A DNA stretch of 15,015 nt from Rhodovulum sp. (GTDB lineage: Bacteria; Pseudomonadota; Alphaproteobacteria; Rhodobacterales; Rhodobacteraceae): the NCBI GenBank assembly GCA_020637615.1, contig JACKKC010000044.1, forward strand, positions 1 to 15,015. The letters are read 5' to 3'. Under the pieces are notes generated by a model. It made no database searches, was not told where the DNA came from, and saw only the letters and a program-made list of their open reading frames with translations. The position numbers and the translations under genes are program-made. The first letter of the stretch is position 1, and each line of letters starts with the position of its first letter. This document shows positions 1-6,579 of this stretch, piece by piece.

Positions 1-92
1 CGACGCTTCGGGCAGCTGAACGCCCGCCGGGCCTGGTCGGGCTCCGCGAAGGCGCGGGCCGCAGGGGTCGGCCCCTACCGGCCCGAGAGGCC

Positions 93-131
93 CGAACCGG
101 CAAGGGTGAGGCATTGCCTCGTGCCGGTTCG
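93..131. repeat. Compound inverted repeat, copy A
   Basis: The outer arms CGAACCGGCA (93-102) and TGCCGGTTCG (122-131) are perfectly complementary. They enclose inner arms GAGGCA (108-113) and TGCCTC (115-120), with a small asymmetric bulge (AGGGT) on the left. A related structure occurs at 6314-6352. Where the copies differ, the pair A102-T122 is replaced by G6323-C6343, which keeps the base pairing. That is the pattern expected of a conserved stem rather than of chance similarity. Confidence 0.7.
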
Positions 132-215
132 TCGGTTGGAGCGCACGAACGCGGAGACCGAGGGGGGGTCGAGTTCCACCGTCAGATGGTAATCCGCGCG
201 TGTCTGCCTGGCGGG

Positions 216-250
216 CGCGGATTTGTCACCTGCCAGATCCGCGAAGAGAA
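216..250. repeat. Dispersed 35-bp hairpin element, copy A
   Basis: A 7-bp stem (CGCGGAT 216-222 with ATCCGCG 237-243) encloses a 14-nt loop with core TTGTCACCTGCCA, followed by AAGAGAA. Copy C (11831-11865) matches at 34 of 35 bases and copy B (6365-6399) at 28 of 35. The left arm can alternatively pair with AATCCGCGC at 191-199, which is perfectly complementary to 215-223, so copy A could switch between two stems. All copies are intergenic, which argues for a chromosomal repeat family rather than part of a gene. Function unknown. Confidence 0.7.
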
Positions 251-327
251 GGCAGCGGTGCCGAGGGGAGAGAGGCGCCGGTCCGAAGCAACCGCCCGGA
301 GGTCGTGTCACGGGCCTGCCGCCATCC

Positions 328-921
328 CTACCGCTGCCGGCGCAGATAGACGTAATAGGCGCCGCCGCCGCCGTGCTTGCGATGGGCCGGGGCGAGGTCG
401 AGCACCCGGCCGGCGAGCGGCGGCGCGGAGAGCCAGTGCGGCAGGCTGTGGCGCAGGATGCCGTGGCGATGCGGCGCGATGACATGCTCCGCGCCGTCGC
501 GTCCCTTTCCGGTGATGACCAGCACCAGGCGCAGGCCCTCGGCATGGGCGGAGAGGATGAACCGCGTCAGCGCGGCATGGGCGCGTTCGGCGGTCATCCC
601 GTGCAGGTCGAGCCGCGCCTCGGGCTCGAGCCTGCCGCGGCGCAGCTTCTCGTAGCGGCCCCGGTCCATGCGCGGCGCACGGGCGCGAAGGCTCGCATGC
701 GGGTCGGGCGAGAGATCGACCGCGGTCGTCGGCGGGAGCGGCCGCGGCGCCGCGGGTTGCGGCTGCGGCGCGGTCGACGGCTTTGCCACCTTGACCGGCC
801 GGGGCGGGGGCGCGCCGGGTGGTCCCGCGCCGCCGCCCTGCAGCGGCGTCGCCGTGGTCGCGACGACCCGCTCCCAGAGCGCGCGTTCCTCCCGCGTGAG
901 CGATCGGCGGCGGGGTGGCAT
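328..921 (-). CDS. Smr-domain protein (MutS2 C-terminal-like nuclease domain)
   Basis: A 197-aa protein. Residues 1-80 are proline- and arginine-rich low-complexity sequence. The Smr domain follows at about 100-197, with the hallmark LDLHG at 104-108, ITGKG at 136-140 and the glycine-rich C-terminal HGGGGAYYVYLRR around 183-195. Smr domains in this family nick or cleave nucleic acids, and the DLHG and GKG motifs build the active site; the substrate of these stand-alone bacterial Smr proteins is not settled. The start ATG (919-921) lies 22 bp after the timA stop, preceded by a G-rich Shine-Dalgarno-like stretch, so co-transcription with timA is likely. In related genomes I expect an mltA gene between these two; none is present here. 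Confidence 0.88.
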   Translation of the reverse strand: MPPRRRSLTREERALWERVVATTATPLQGGGAGPPGAPPPRPVKVAKPSTAPQPQPAAPRPLPPTTAVDLSPDPHASLRARAPRMDRGRYEKLRRGRLEPEARLDLHGMTAERAHAALTRFILSAHAEGLRLVLVITGKGRDGAEHVIAPHRHGILRHSLPHWLSAPPLAGRVLDLAPAHRKHGGGGAYYVYLRRQR

Positions 922-943
922 GGGCTGGCCGCCCCCGACGGGA

Positions 944-1609
944 TCAGCCGCCGGTGCCGGTCAGGAGCCAGTTCGGGTCTTCGGAGCTCATGTTGCGGGT
1001 GAAGGTCCAGATGTCGCGCTGCTGCTTCACCTCGTTCGGCGCGCCTTCCACGATGCGGCCCTCGGGATCCTTGACCACCGAGGTCAGCTCGCCGACGAAG
1101 CGCATGGTGATGTCGCCCTCGTTGCTCACCGGGTCGAAATGCGCCTCGTTGAGCGTCACCTCGCGGATGCCGGCGAAGCTCGCCTCGACGGTCAGGCCCT
1201 TGGCGTTGCGCGCCTCGATCGCCTCGCGGAAGGGCTCGAAGACCTCCGGCGCGAGGAAACGGCGCAGTGTTTCGAGATCGCCGTTCTCATAGGCCATCAC
1301 GATCATTTCATAGGCGGACCGGGCACCGTGGGCGAATTCGGCGACGCTGAAGTCGGGATCGGCGGCCTTCATCGCCGCCAGCGCCTTGCCGGCCTCGCTG
1401 TCGGGCTCGACGTAATGGCTGATGTCGGGATCGGCGGACCCGCCCTCGATCACCTCGAAGGCGTGGTCGCGGCGCCTGGACGCCGAGCCGCCGGGCAGTT
1501 CGCGCGGTTTCTCGAAACCCTCGCGCGTGCCGAGCACGTTGCGAAGACGCAGGATCAGGAACAGCGCGATTGCCGCCAGGACGATGATCTGGATCATTTG
1601 CGAGGCCAT
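944..1609 (-). CDS. TimA/Tim44-like membrane adaptor protein
   Basis: A 221-aa protein with one N-terminal membrane segment (about residues 5-22, IQIIVLAAIALFLILRL). A short basic/acidic linker follows, then a Tim44-like domain from about residue 75 to the end (GKALAAMKAADPDFSVAEF, then FAPEV-type and WTFTR motifs). Bacterial Tim44-like proteins are inner-membrane proteins distantly related to the mitochondrial import motor subunit. Alphaproteobacterial members sit beside secB and fxsA, and a role in protein translocation or membrane association is inferred, not shown. I chose the ATG at 1607-1609, preceded by AAAGGGTGG, because an upstream in-frame start would add 15 residues outside the usual membrane-segment beginning. 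It is divergent from fxsA. Confidence 0.85.
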   Translation of the reverse strand: MASQMIQIIVLAAIALFLILRLRNVLGTREGFEKPRELPGGSASRRRDHAFEVIEGGSADPDISHYVEPDSEAGKALAAMKAADPDFSVAEFAHGARSAYEMIVMAYENGDLETLRRFLAPEVFEPFREAIEARNAKGLTVEASFAGIREVTLNEAHFDPVSNEGDITMRFVGELTSVVKDPEGRIVEGAPNEVKQQRDIWTFTRNMSSEDPNWLLTGTGG

Positions 1610-1640
1610 AGGCCACCCTTTCACTTTCGCGCCCGCGGCG

Positions 1641-1669
1641 TTGCCGTATCGCAACCACTGCCCTTATGT
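1641..1669 (+). promoter_or_regulatory. Candidate promoter for fxsA
   Basis: TTGCCG (1641-1646) and TTATGT (1664-1669) are separated by exactly 17 bp in the 122-bp divergent gap between timA and fxsA. They sit about 60 bp before the fxsA start. This is consistent with a sigma70-type promoter of an alphaproteobacterium, but it rests on hexamer similarity alone. Confidence 0.35.
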
Positions 1670-1731
1670 AAGTGTCATGTCCCGCCAAGTCCATCGGACG
1701 AGGCGCGGCCAATGGGCGGGTGGGTGCGAGA

Positions 1732-2217
1732 ATGTGGCTCTTCCTGGTATTCGTCGGGGTTCCGATCCTCGAAATCGCGCTCTTCATCAAGGTGGGCGGC
1801 GCGATTGGGCTGATACCCACGCTGGCGATCGTCATCCTGACGGCGGTGGCGGGAACCGCGCTGATGCGGCTCCAGGGAATGCAGGCGCTCGCCCGCCTGC
1901 AGGAGAGCCTCGAGCGGGGCGGCGATCCGGTCGGGCCGATCGCGCACGGCGCGCTGATCCTGGTGGCCGGGATCCTGCTGCTGACGCCGGGGTTCTTCAC
2001 CGACACGCTGGGCCTGCTGCTCCTGGTTCCGCCGGTGCGGACGCGGCTCATCGCCTGGGGCGCTTCGCGGCTGACCGTGCGGGTCGCGACCTTCGGGCGC
2101 GAGGGCGGCCCCCGGCGGCCGGCGCGGGGCGACACGATCGAGGGCGAATACGAGATCCTCGACGACGTTCCGCCCGAGCGGCGCGGCAATTCGGGCTGGA
2201 CCCGCGATCCGGGCTGA
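1732..2217 (+). CDS. fxsA: FxsA family membrane protein
   Basis: A 161-aa inner-membrane protein matching the FxsA family in length and layout. There are hydrophobic segments at about 2-20, 25-45 and 73-100. The family-typical PILEIALFIKVGG lies at 11-23 and the LTPGFFTDTLGLLLLVPPVR stretch at 84-103, followed by a hydrophilic tail ending in an acidic EGEYEILDD region. In E. coli, FxsA overproduction relieves exclusion of phage T7 by the F plasmid; its normal role is unknown. I chose the ATG at 1732 because it begins directly with the first membrane segment and follows a G-rich stretch. An in-frame upstream start at 1672 would add a polar 20-residue extension. secB follows 85 bp downstream. 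Confidence 0.9.
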   Translation: MWLFLVFVGVPILEIALFIKVGGAIGLIPTLAIVILTAVAGTALMRLQGMQALARLQESLERGGDPVGPIAHGALILVAGILLLTPGFFTDTLGLLLLVPPVRTRLIAWGASRLTVRVATFGREGGPRRPARGDTIEGEYEILDDVPPERRGNSGWTRDPG

Positions 2218-2238
2218 GGCTGGCGATCCGGCGGTGCG

Positions 2239-2267
2239 TTGTGGGGCTTCGGCTTCCGTGCTAGACC
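2239..2267 (+). promoter_or_regulatory. Candidate promoter for secB
   Basis: TTGTGG (2239-2244) is followed after 16-17 bp by TGCTAGACC (2259-2267), about 40 bp before the secB start. Such TTG plus CTAGA pairs look like housekeeping promoters of Rhodobacterales. It would give secB its own transcript in addition to readthrough from fxsA. Similarity only; no experimental support is visible. Confidence 0.4.
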
Positions 2268-2302
2268 GCCGCGCGACACGATCAGGACAAGGAATGCACG
2301 CG

Positions 2303-2791
2303 ATGGCCGACGAAACCAACGGCGCCCCGAAGCCGGAAGCGCCCCAGCCCCGGCTGCAGATTCTGACGCAATACATCCGCGACGTCTCCTTCGAGAACAT
2401 CGCGGTCCAGAAGGGGCTGGTTTCCGAAGGCAAGCCGGAGGTGCGCGTCGGGGTCAATCTCGACGCCCAGAAACGCGGCGACGACCGCTACGAGGTCGCG
2501 CTCAAGGTCAAGGTCGACAGCAAGCTCCCGGAGGGCCCGGTCTTCATCCTCGAGCTCGATTATGCCGGGCTCTTCGTGGTCCAGAACGTGCCCGACGAGC
2601 AGCTGCATCCGCTCCTGATGATCGAATGCCCGCGGCTGATCTTCCCCTATGTGCGGCGGGTCGTCGGGGATCTGACGCGGGACGGCGGCTATCCGCCGCT
2701 CAATCTCGAGATGATCGATTTCCTCTCGCTCTATCGCGCCGAGATCGCGCGCCGCCAGGGCCAAGCCGCCGCGCCGGCGGCCCAGGCCTGA
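2303..2791 (+). CDS. secB: Protein-export chaperone SecB
   Basis: A 162-aa protein of the size usual for alphaproteobacterial SecB. SecB is a cytoplasmic tetramer that holds preproteins unfolded and delivers them to SecA. Recognisable family stretches are LQILTQYIRDVSFEN (18-32), ILELDYAGLF (82-91) and the C-terminal ECPRLIFPYVRRVVGDL / GGYPPLNLEMIDFLSLY region (109-145). Two in-frame ATGs lie close together, at 2294 and 2303. The Shine-Dalgarno AAGGA (2289-2293) abuts the first and is 9 nt from the second, so I favour 2303. The stop codon lies 6 bp from the convergent dnaQ stop. Confidence 0.95.
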   Translation: MADETNGAPKPEAPQPRLQILTQYIRDVSFENIAVQKGLVSEGKPEVRVGVNLDAQKRGDDRYEVALKVKVDSKLPEGPVFILELDYAGLFVVQNVPDEQLHPLLMIECPRLIFPYVRRVVGDLTRDGGYPPLNLEMIDFLSLYRAEIARRQGQAAAPAAQA

Positions 2792-2800
2792 GCGCGCTCA
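2789..2800. repeat. 12-bp palindrome spanning both convergent stop codons
   Basis: TGAGCGCGCTCA is a perfect palindrome. Its outer triplets are the secB stop (TGA, 2789-2791) and, on the other strand, the dnaQ stop (2798-2800). It is too short and lacks T-runs, so it is not a convincing terminator. It leaves only six bases between the two coding regions. Confidence 0.6.
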
Positions 2801-3487
2801 GAGCTTCGTCCAGAGCGCGTTCTCGCCCAGGGTTGCGACGAAGGCCGCATGGGCCTCGGCTTCGGCGGGTGTGATCCGGGGAGGCAGCGGCCGCGCCCGC
2901 GGCGGCGGCGTCCAGTCGGAGGACACCGCCGGGCCTGCGTCGCCGGAGGCGACCACCGTCAGGGTGAGGTCGGGCTGCCGGCCGCCCATCAGTTCGAGAT
3001 AGACCTCGGCGAGCAGCTCGGAATCGAGCAGGGCGCCGTGCTTCTCGCGCCCGGAATTGTCGACGCCGAACCGCCGGCAGAGCGCATCGAGGCTGTTGAG
3101 CGCGCCGGGGAAGCGGCGGCGGGCGATGTCGAGCGTGTCCACGGCCCGCGACCAGGGCAGGGTTTCCGCCTCGATCCAGCCCAGCTCGGCATTGAGGAAC
3201 TTCATGTCGAAGCTGGCGTTGTGGATCACCAGCGTCGCGTCGCCGACGAAGGCGAGGAAGTCCGGCGCGACCTCGCGGAACTTCGGCTTGTCGGACAGGA
3301 ATTCCGCGCTCAGCCCGTGGACGGCGAAGGCCTCGGCCGGCATGTCCCGCTCGGGATTGATATAGGCGTGGAAGCTGCGCCCCGTCGGCATGTGGTTGAC
3401 GAGCTCGACGCCGCCGATCTCCACGATCCGGTCGCCGCCCGCGGGATCGAGGCCGGTGGTCTCGGTGTCGAGCACGATCTCACGCAT
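2798..3487 (-). CDS. dnaQ: DNA polymerase III subunit epsilon (3'-5' proofreading exonuclease)
   Basis: A 229-aa DnaQ-family exonuclease. All catalytic elements are visible: ExoI DTETTGLD with D7 and E9, ExoII around NASFD with D94, and the ExoIII-epsilon motif H150-x4-D155 (HGALLD), which places it in the DEDDh class. Epsilon removes misincorporated nucleotides within the Pol III core. Residues 175-229 form a proline-rich linker and a C-terminal helix ending ENALWTKL, the part that contacts the polymerase alpha subunit in characterised epsilon proteins. The start overlaps the coaE stop by 8 nt, so it is the last gene of the maf-aroE-coaE-dnaQ operon and is probably translationally coupled. 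Confidence 0.95.
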   Translation of the reverse strand: MREIVLDTETTGLDPAGGDRIVEIGGVELVNHMPTGRSFHAYINPERDMPAEAFAVHGLSAEFLSDKPKFREVAPDFLAFVGDATLVIHNASFDMKFLNAELGWIEAETLPWSRAVDTLDIARRRFPGALNSLDALCRRFGVDNSGREKHGALLDSELLAEVYLELMGGRQPDLTLTVVASGDAGPAVSSDWTPPPRARPLPPRITPAEAEAHAAFVATLGENALWTKL

Positions 3488-4088
3488 GGCGCCGCTCCTC
3501 CCGGATCTCCGCGATCAAGGATAGGACCCGGTCGCGGGCGGCCTCAAGCCCCTCGCTGGTGTCGAGGATGAAATCGGCCCGCGCGCGTTTCTCCGCATCG
3601 GGCAGCTGCCGGGCGAGGATCGCGGCGAGCGCGGCCTCATCCATGCCGGGGCGCGCCAGCACCCGCTCGCGCTGGACCTCGCGCGGCGCGGTCACCACGA
3701 GCACGGCGTCGAGGCCGGCTTCCGCCCCGGTCTCGTAGAGCAGCGGGATGTCGAGCAGCACGAGATCGGCGCCCGCATGGGCCGCGAGGAAGCGCGCGCG
3801 GTCGGCCGCCACCAGCGGATGGATGCGCGCCTCGACCTGCGGCAGCAGCGCGGAATCGCGGGCGATGGCCTCGCGCAGGGCGTCGCGGTCGACTGCGCCC
3901 GCGCGGATCGCCTGCGGTGCGATCTCCTTCAGGGCCGCGCCACCGCCGCCGCCCGGCGAATAGAGGCGGTGGACGGCGGCATCGGCGTCCCAGACCGGCA
4001 CGCCGGCCGCGGCGAAGAAACCCGCCGTGGTGGATTTTCCCATGCCGATGGAGCCGGTCAGCCCGAGGCGGAACGGCCCCTCGCTCAT
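3480..4088 (-). CDS. coaE: Dephospho-CoA kinase
   Basis: A 202-aa P-loop kinase that phosphorylates the 3'-hydroxyl of dephospho-CoA, the final step of coenzyme A synthesis. The P-loop GSIGMGKST is at 12-20, the DAD motif (WDADAAVH) at 33-40, the LLDIPLLYETG segment at 111-121 and the ADFILDTS segment at 171-178. All are typical of CoaE, and the length is normal. The start ATG at 4086-4088 overlaps the aroE stop by 4 nt (ATGA), supporting this start over longer in-frame extensions that run inside aroE. The downstream dnaQ start overlaps its stop. Confidence 0.94.
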   Translation of the reverse strand: MSEGPFRLGLTGSIGMGKSTTAGFFAAAGVPVWDADAAVHRLYSPGGGGGAALKEIAPQAIRAGAVDRDALREAIARDSALLPQVEARIHPLVAADRARFLAAHAGADLVLLDIPLLYETGAEAGLDAVLVVTAPREVQRERVLARPGMDEAALAAILARQLPDAEKRARADFILDTSEGLEAARDRVLSLIAEIREERRHA

Positions 4089-4918
4089 GCGTCGAGCACG
4101 GCGGCGCGGAGCTCGGCATCGACCTCCGGTCGGCGGCCAAACCAGCGCTCGAAGCCGGGGACCGCCTGATGCAGCAGCATGCCGAGCCCGTCGACGGTGG
4201 TCAGCCCGCGGCGGCGCGCGTCGACTAGGAAGGCGGTGTCGAGGGGCCGATAAACGATGTCGGTCGCGAGCGCACCCAGCGCCGCCGCATGGAAGCCGAA
4301 GCCGAGCGGCGGCTGGCCCTCCATGCCCAGGGAGGTGGTGTTGACGATCGTCGCCGCCCCCGCGGCGGCCTCCGGCGCGGCTTCCCAGTCGACCACGCGG
4401 ACGCGCGGCCCGAAATGGGCCTGCAGATCCTCGGCGCGGGCGCGGGTGCGGTTGGCGAGGCGGATCTCCGGGACCCGCTCGGCGAGCAGGCCCGCGATGA
4501 CGGCGCGGGCGGCGCCTCCGGCGCCGAGCACCAGCGCCGGGCCGGCCTCGGCCCGCCAATGCGGCGCGGATTGCCGCAGGTTGGCGACAAATCCATAGGC
4601 ATCGGTATTGTCGGCGAGGAAGCCGCCGTCCTCGCGGAAGGTCAGGGTATTGGCCGAGCCGATCTCGCGGGCGAGATCGGTGGCCTCGGCAGCCAGCGCG
4701 AGCGCCGCCTCCTTGTGCGGCAGGGTGACGTTGCAGCCGCGGAAGCCGAGGCGGGCGAGCGCGCGCAGGCCGTCGTCCAGATCCTCCGGGGCGAGGGCGA
4801 CGGGGATGTAATGGCCCGCGATGCCGTAGCGGCGGAGCCAGTGGCCGTGCAGCGCGGGCGAGCGCGAATGGCCGATGGGCCAGCCGAGCACGGCGGCGAG
4901 CGGCGGGGCGGCGCTCAT
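4085..4918 (-). CDS. aroE: Shikimate dehydrogenase (NADP+)
   Basis: A 277-aa enzyme reducing 3-dehydroshikimate to shikimate in aromatic amino acid synthesis. The shikimate-binding GHSRSPALH is at 16-24. NVTLPHK at 63-69 carries the catalytic K69, SANTL is at 88-92, and DNTDAYGF at 103-110 carries the catalytic D106. The nucleotide-binding GAGGAAR at 132-138 and NRT at 156-158 are of the NADP-preferring AroE type. NTTSLGM and the C-terminal DGLGMLLHQA complete the signature. It overlaps maf upstream and coaE downstream by 4 nt each. Confidence 0.95.
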   Translation of the reverse strand: MSAAPPLAAVLGWPIGHSRSPALHGHWLRRYGIAGHYIPVALAPEDLDDGLRALARLGFRGCNVTLPHKEAALALAAEATDLAREIGSANTLTFREDGGFLADNTDAYGFVANLRQSAPHWRAEAGPALVLGAGGAARAVIAGLLAERVPEIRLANRTRARAEDLQAHFGPRVRVVDWEAAPEAAAGAATIVNTTSLGMEGQPPLGFGFHAAALGALATDIVYRPLDTAFLVDARRRGLTTVDGLGMLLHQAVPGFERWFGRRPEVDAELRAAVLDA

Positions 4919-5514
4919 TCCGGGCAGACCCCGCGCGTGCGCAGGAAGCCGAGCAGCTCGAGCAGGGGCAGGCCGAGCACGCTGAAATAATCGCCCTCGA
5001 CCCGGCTGAAGAGCTGCGCCCCGCCGCCTTCGAGATGGTAGCCGCCCACGGTGGCGAGCAGGCTTTCGCGGTGCCGGGCGAGATAGCCTTCGAGGAAGGC
5101 GTCGGTGAAGCGGCGCATGGTCAGCCGCGCCCGGCCGATGTGGCGCCAGACCGGGCGGTCGTCCTCGTAGACCACCGCCGCGGAGAGCAGTTCGTGGGTG
5201 GCCCCGCGCAGGCGGCGCAGCTGGTCGGCGGCCTCCTCGAGGTCGCGGGGCTTGTCGTAGAGCTCGCCGGCGCTGACCAGCACCTGGTCCGCGCCGAGGA
5301 CGAGCGCGCCGGGGCGCCGGGCGGCGACCCGGCGCGCCTTGAGATCGGCGAGCGTGTCGGCGATGTCGCGCGGGGGCGCGGCCTCGGCCAGCATCGCCGC
5401 CTTGACGGCGGCCTCGTCCACCGCCGCCGCAACGGTCTCGAAAGGGACGCCGGCCTGGCGCAGCAGCGTCGCGCGGCCTTCCGAGCGCGAGGCGAGGATC
5501 AGCGGGGTCGGCAT
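4915..5514 (-). CDS. Maf-family nucleotide pyrophosphatase (YceF-like)
   Basis: A 199-aa Maf protein. These enzymes hydrolyse non-canonical or modified nucleoside triphosphates to monophosphates. The N-terminal SRSEGR (9-14), the catalytic GADQ with D76, the YDKP segment near 86-89 and EGDYFSVLGLPLLELL (173-188) are family hallmarks. The GADQV variant resembles E. coli YceF (SDQV; 7-methyl-GTP preference) more than YhdE (ADT; dTTP/UTP preference), so I infer a YceF-like specificity with modest confidence. It is the first gene of the maf-aroE-coaE-dnaQ operon. In related genomes a PEP synthase regulatory gene often precedes maf; here the upstream neighbour is a divergent hypothetical gene. Confidence 0.9.
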   Translation of the reverse strand: MPTPLILASRSEGRATLLRQAGVPFETVAAAVDEAAVKAAMLAEAAPPRDIADTLADLKARRVAARRPGALVLGADQVLVSAGELYDKPRDLEEAADQLRRLRGATHELLSAAVVYEDDRPVWRHIGRARLTMRRFTDAFLEGYLARHRESLLATVGGYHLEGGGAQLFSRVEGDYFSVLGLPLLELLGFLRTRGVCPE

Positions 5515-5766
5515 CGGGCGGGGCGTCTCCGGGGCGGATGTCCGGGCGCTTTCATGCGTCCGAATGGGTCGGGGCGCAAGCGCATGGATGGCGGTATCCG
5601 GGCCGGGGCATGCCTCGCGGCCGGCCGGATTCGGCCGTCCTCACCGCCGTCCCCATGGGGACAGGTTTCAAGCCAATGATATTGCGAGAGAAAAGTGTTA
5701 ATGCGGGATCCGTCCGATGGGACTAGGCTGTCCGGGCGGGCATTCTCTTGCATGGGGGGCGGACCG
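5515..5766. promoter_or_regulatory. Divergent gap between maf and the 5767 gene, with a 14-bp palindrome
   Basis: This gap must hold the promoters of the maf operon and of the hypothetical gene, but I cannot fix either with confidence. It contains a perfect 14-bp palindrome, GTCCCCATGGGGAC (5649-5662). A locally AT-richer patch follows (about 5664-5703), and ACTAGGCTG at 5722-5730 looks like a weak -10 region for the plus strand. No convincing small gene is seen. Confidence 0.4.
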
Positions 5767-6258
5767 ATGGACCTGCGGGCAGCGTTTTCCGACGAGGAAT
5801 GGGCGCGGGTCGTCGCGGCACCGATGCTCGCCAGCATGGCGATCACCGCGGGCGAGCCGAGCGGGCTGATCGGCACGATCCGCGAGAGCTTCGCGGTGGC
5901 GGCGGCGATCCAGAAGGCCGGCGGCACGGAAGGGGCCAATGCCCTGGTCGAGGCGGTGGCGGGAGCCTACGACACCGCCGAGGGCCGCGCCTCCGCACGC
6001 GCGGTGCTGCAGGACGACATCAAGGATCGCCCGCGGGCGGAGGTCGCCCATGTGGCGGTGGATGCGCTGGCCGAGATCGCCCGGGTCGTCGAGGCCCGGG
6101 CGCCCGCCGCGGCGGGGGGCTACAAGGACTGGCTGCGGGCGATCGCGCAGAGCGTCGCCGAGGCTGCCAGCGAGGGGGCGATCCTCGGCATCGGCGGGGA
6201 GCGGGTGAGCGAGGGCGAGCGGGCGACGCTGGCGGAGATCGACCGCGCCCTGGGTTGA
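5767..6258 (+). CDS. Conserved hypothetical helical protein
   Basis: A 163-aa soluble protein that appears almost entirely alpha-helical, with no signal peptide or membrane segment. It resembles a widespread uncharacterised family recognisable by an N-terminal F-S-D-x-E-W-x-x-x-x-x-A-P-M-L-A-x-M-A-I-T-A pattern (7-28), a central PSGLIG (31-36), a KDWLRAIAQSVAEAASEGAILGIGG region (120-144) and RVSEGERATLAEI (146-158). I know no assigned biochemical function. The ATG at 5767 follows GGGGGGCGGA and is preferred over an in-frame ATG at 5695, whose extension has no family resemblance. It stands alone, divergent from maf and convergent with the DUF1810 gene. Confidence 0.75.
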   Translation: MDLRAAFSDEEWARVVAAPMLASMAITAGEPSGLIGTIRESFAVAAAIQKAGGTEGANALVEAVAGAYDTAEGRASARAVLQDDIKDRPRAEVAHVAVDALAEIARVVEARAPAAAGGYKDWLRAIAQSVAEAASEGAILGIGGERVSEGERATLAEIDRALG

Positions 6259-6313
6259 GGGGCTTCCGTTGGATTGGTTGCATCGGCGGGCCGCGGCTCG
6301 CACGAGTTGTCCG

Positions 6314-6352
6314 CGAACCTGCGACAGCGAGGCACCGCCTCGCGCCGGTTCG
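6314..6352. repeat. Compound inverted repeat, copy B
   Basis: The outer arms CGAACCTGCG (6314-6323) and CGCCGGTTCG (6343-6352) pair with one mismatch. The inner arms CGAGGC (6328-6333) and GCCTCG (6337-6342) are perfect. It matches the structure at 93-131 in arm order and spacing. As in copy A, it lies left of the 35-bp hairpin, but the distance is 12 bp here and 84 bp there. Confidence 0.65.
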
Positions 6353-6364
6353 TCCGCCGCAGCG

Positions 6365-6399
6365 CGCGGACTTGTCACTTGCCAAGTCTGCGAGGGGAA
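6365..6399. repeat. Dispersed 35-bp hairpin element, copy B
   Basis: The arms CGCGGACTT (6365-6373) and AAGTCTGCG (6384-6392) pair with a single G-T wobble around the loop core GTCACTTGCC. Compared with copies A and C, the stem-closing pair T-A is replaced by C-G, a compensatory double change. Similarity to copy A continues about 45 bp to the right, including a shared TCCGAAG. Confidence 0.65.
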
Positions 6400-6550
6400 G
6401 GTGACGCCGCCACGGGAGCGGCCGCCAGCATCCGAAGACCGTTTCATGCCGACAGCCCTTTCGTCTGACCGATGCTTTGGCCCCGGCTGAGCCTCGGGAT
6501 TGGAGAATAGGCCGCGCTCCGCGCGGCCCGTGCCACACGCCTCCGGATCG

Positions 6551-6579
6551 AAAAGGCGAGGCGCCAGTGGCGCCTTGCC
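6551..6579 (-). terminator. Putative intrinsic terminator, minus strand
   Basis: Read on the minus strand, the arms GGCAAGGCGCCA and TGGCGCCTCGCC (6579 to 6555) form a 12-bp stem with one wobble, followed directly by TTTT (6554-6551). It lies about 205 bp beyond the DUF1810 stop, so it would end the HD-DUF1810 transcript after a long structured 3' end. The T-run is short, so strength is uncertain. Confidence 0.45.

Larger units (their letters stand above)
1..327. other. Non-coding gap with hairpins, 3' of the Smr gene
   Basis: I see no convincing gene here; the open frames on both strands look like GC-rich shadows. The gap lies downstream of the minus-strand Smr gene. It contains a G4/C4 hairpin near 64-75, a compound inverted repeat at 93-131 and the 35-bp dispersed element at 216-250. 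A stretch at 48-80 matches 6765-6797 at 27 of 33 positions, and 46-67 matches 12126-12147 at 20 of 22. Those two partner sites lie at or in the other two gaps that carry the dispersed element. Confidence 0.6.

Noticed and set aside
668..1813. A 381-codon plus-strand frame opposite smr and timA
   Set aside because: Antisense to two recognisable genes with no domain of its own.
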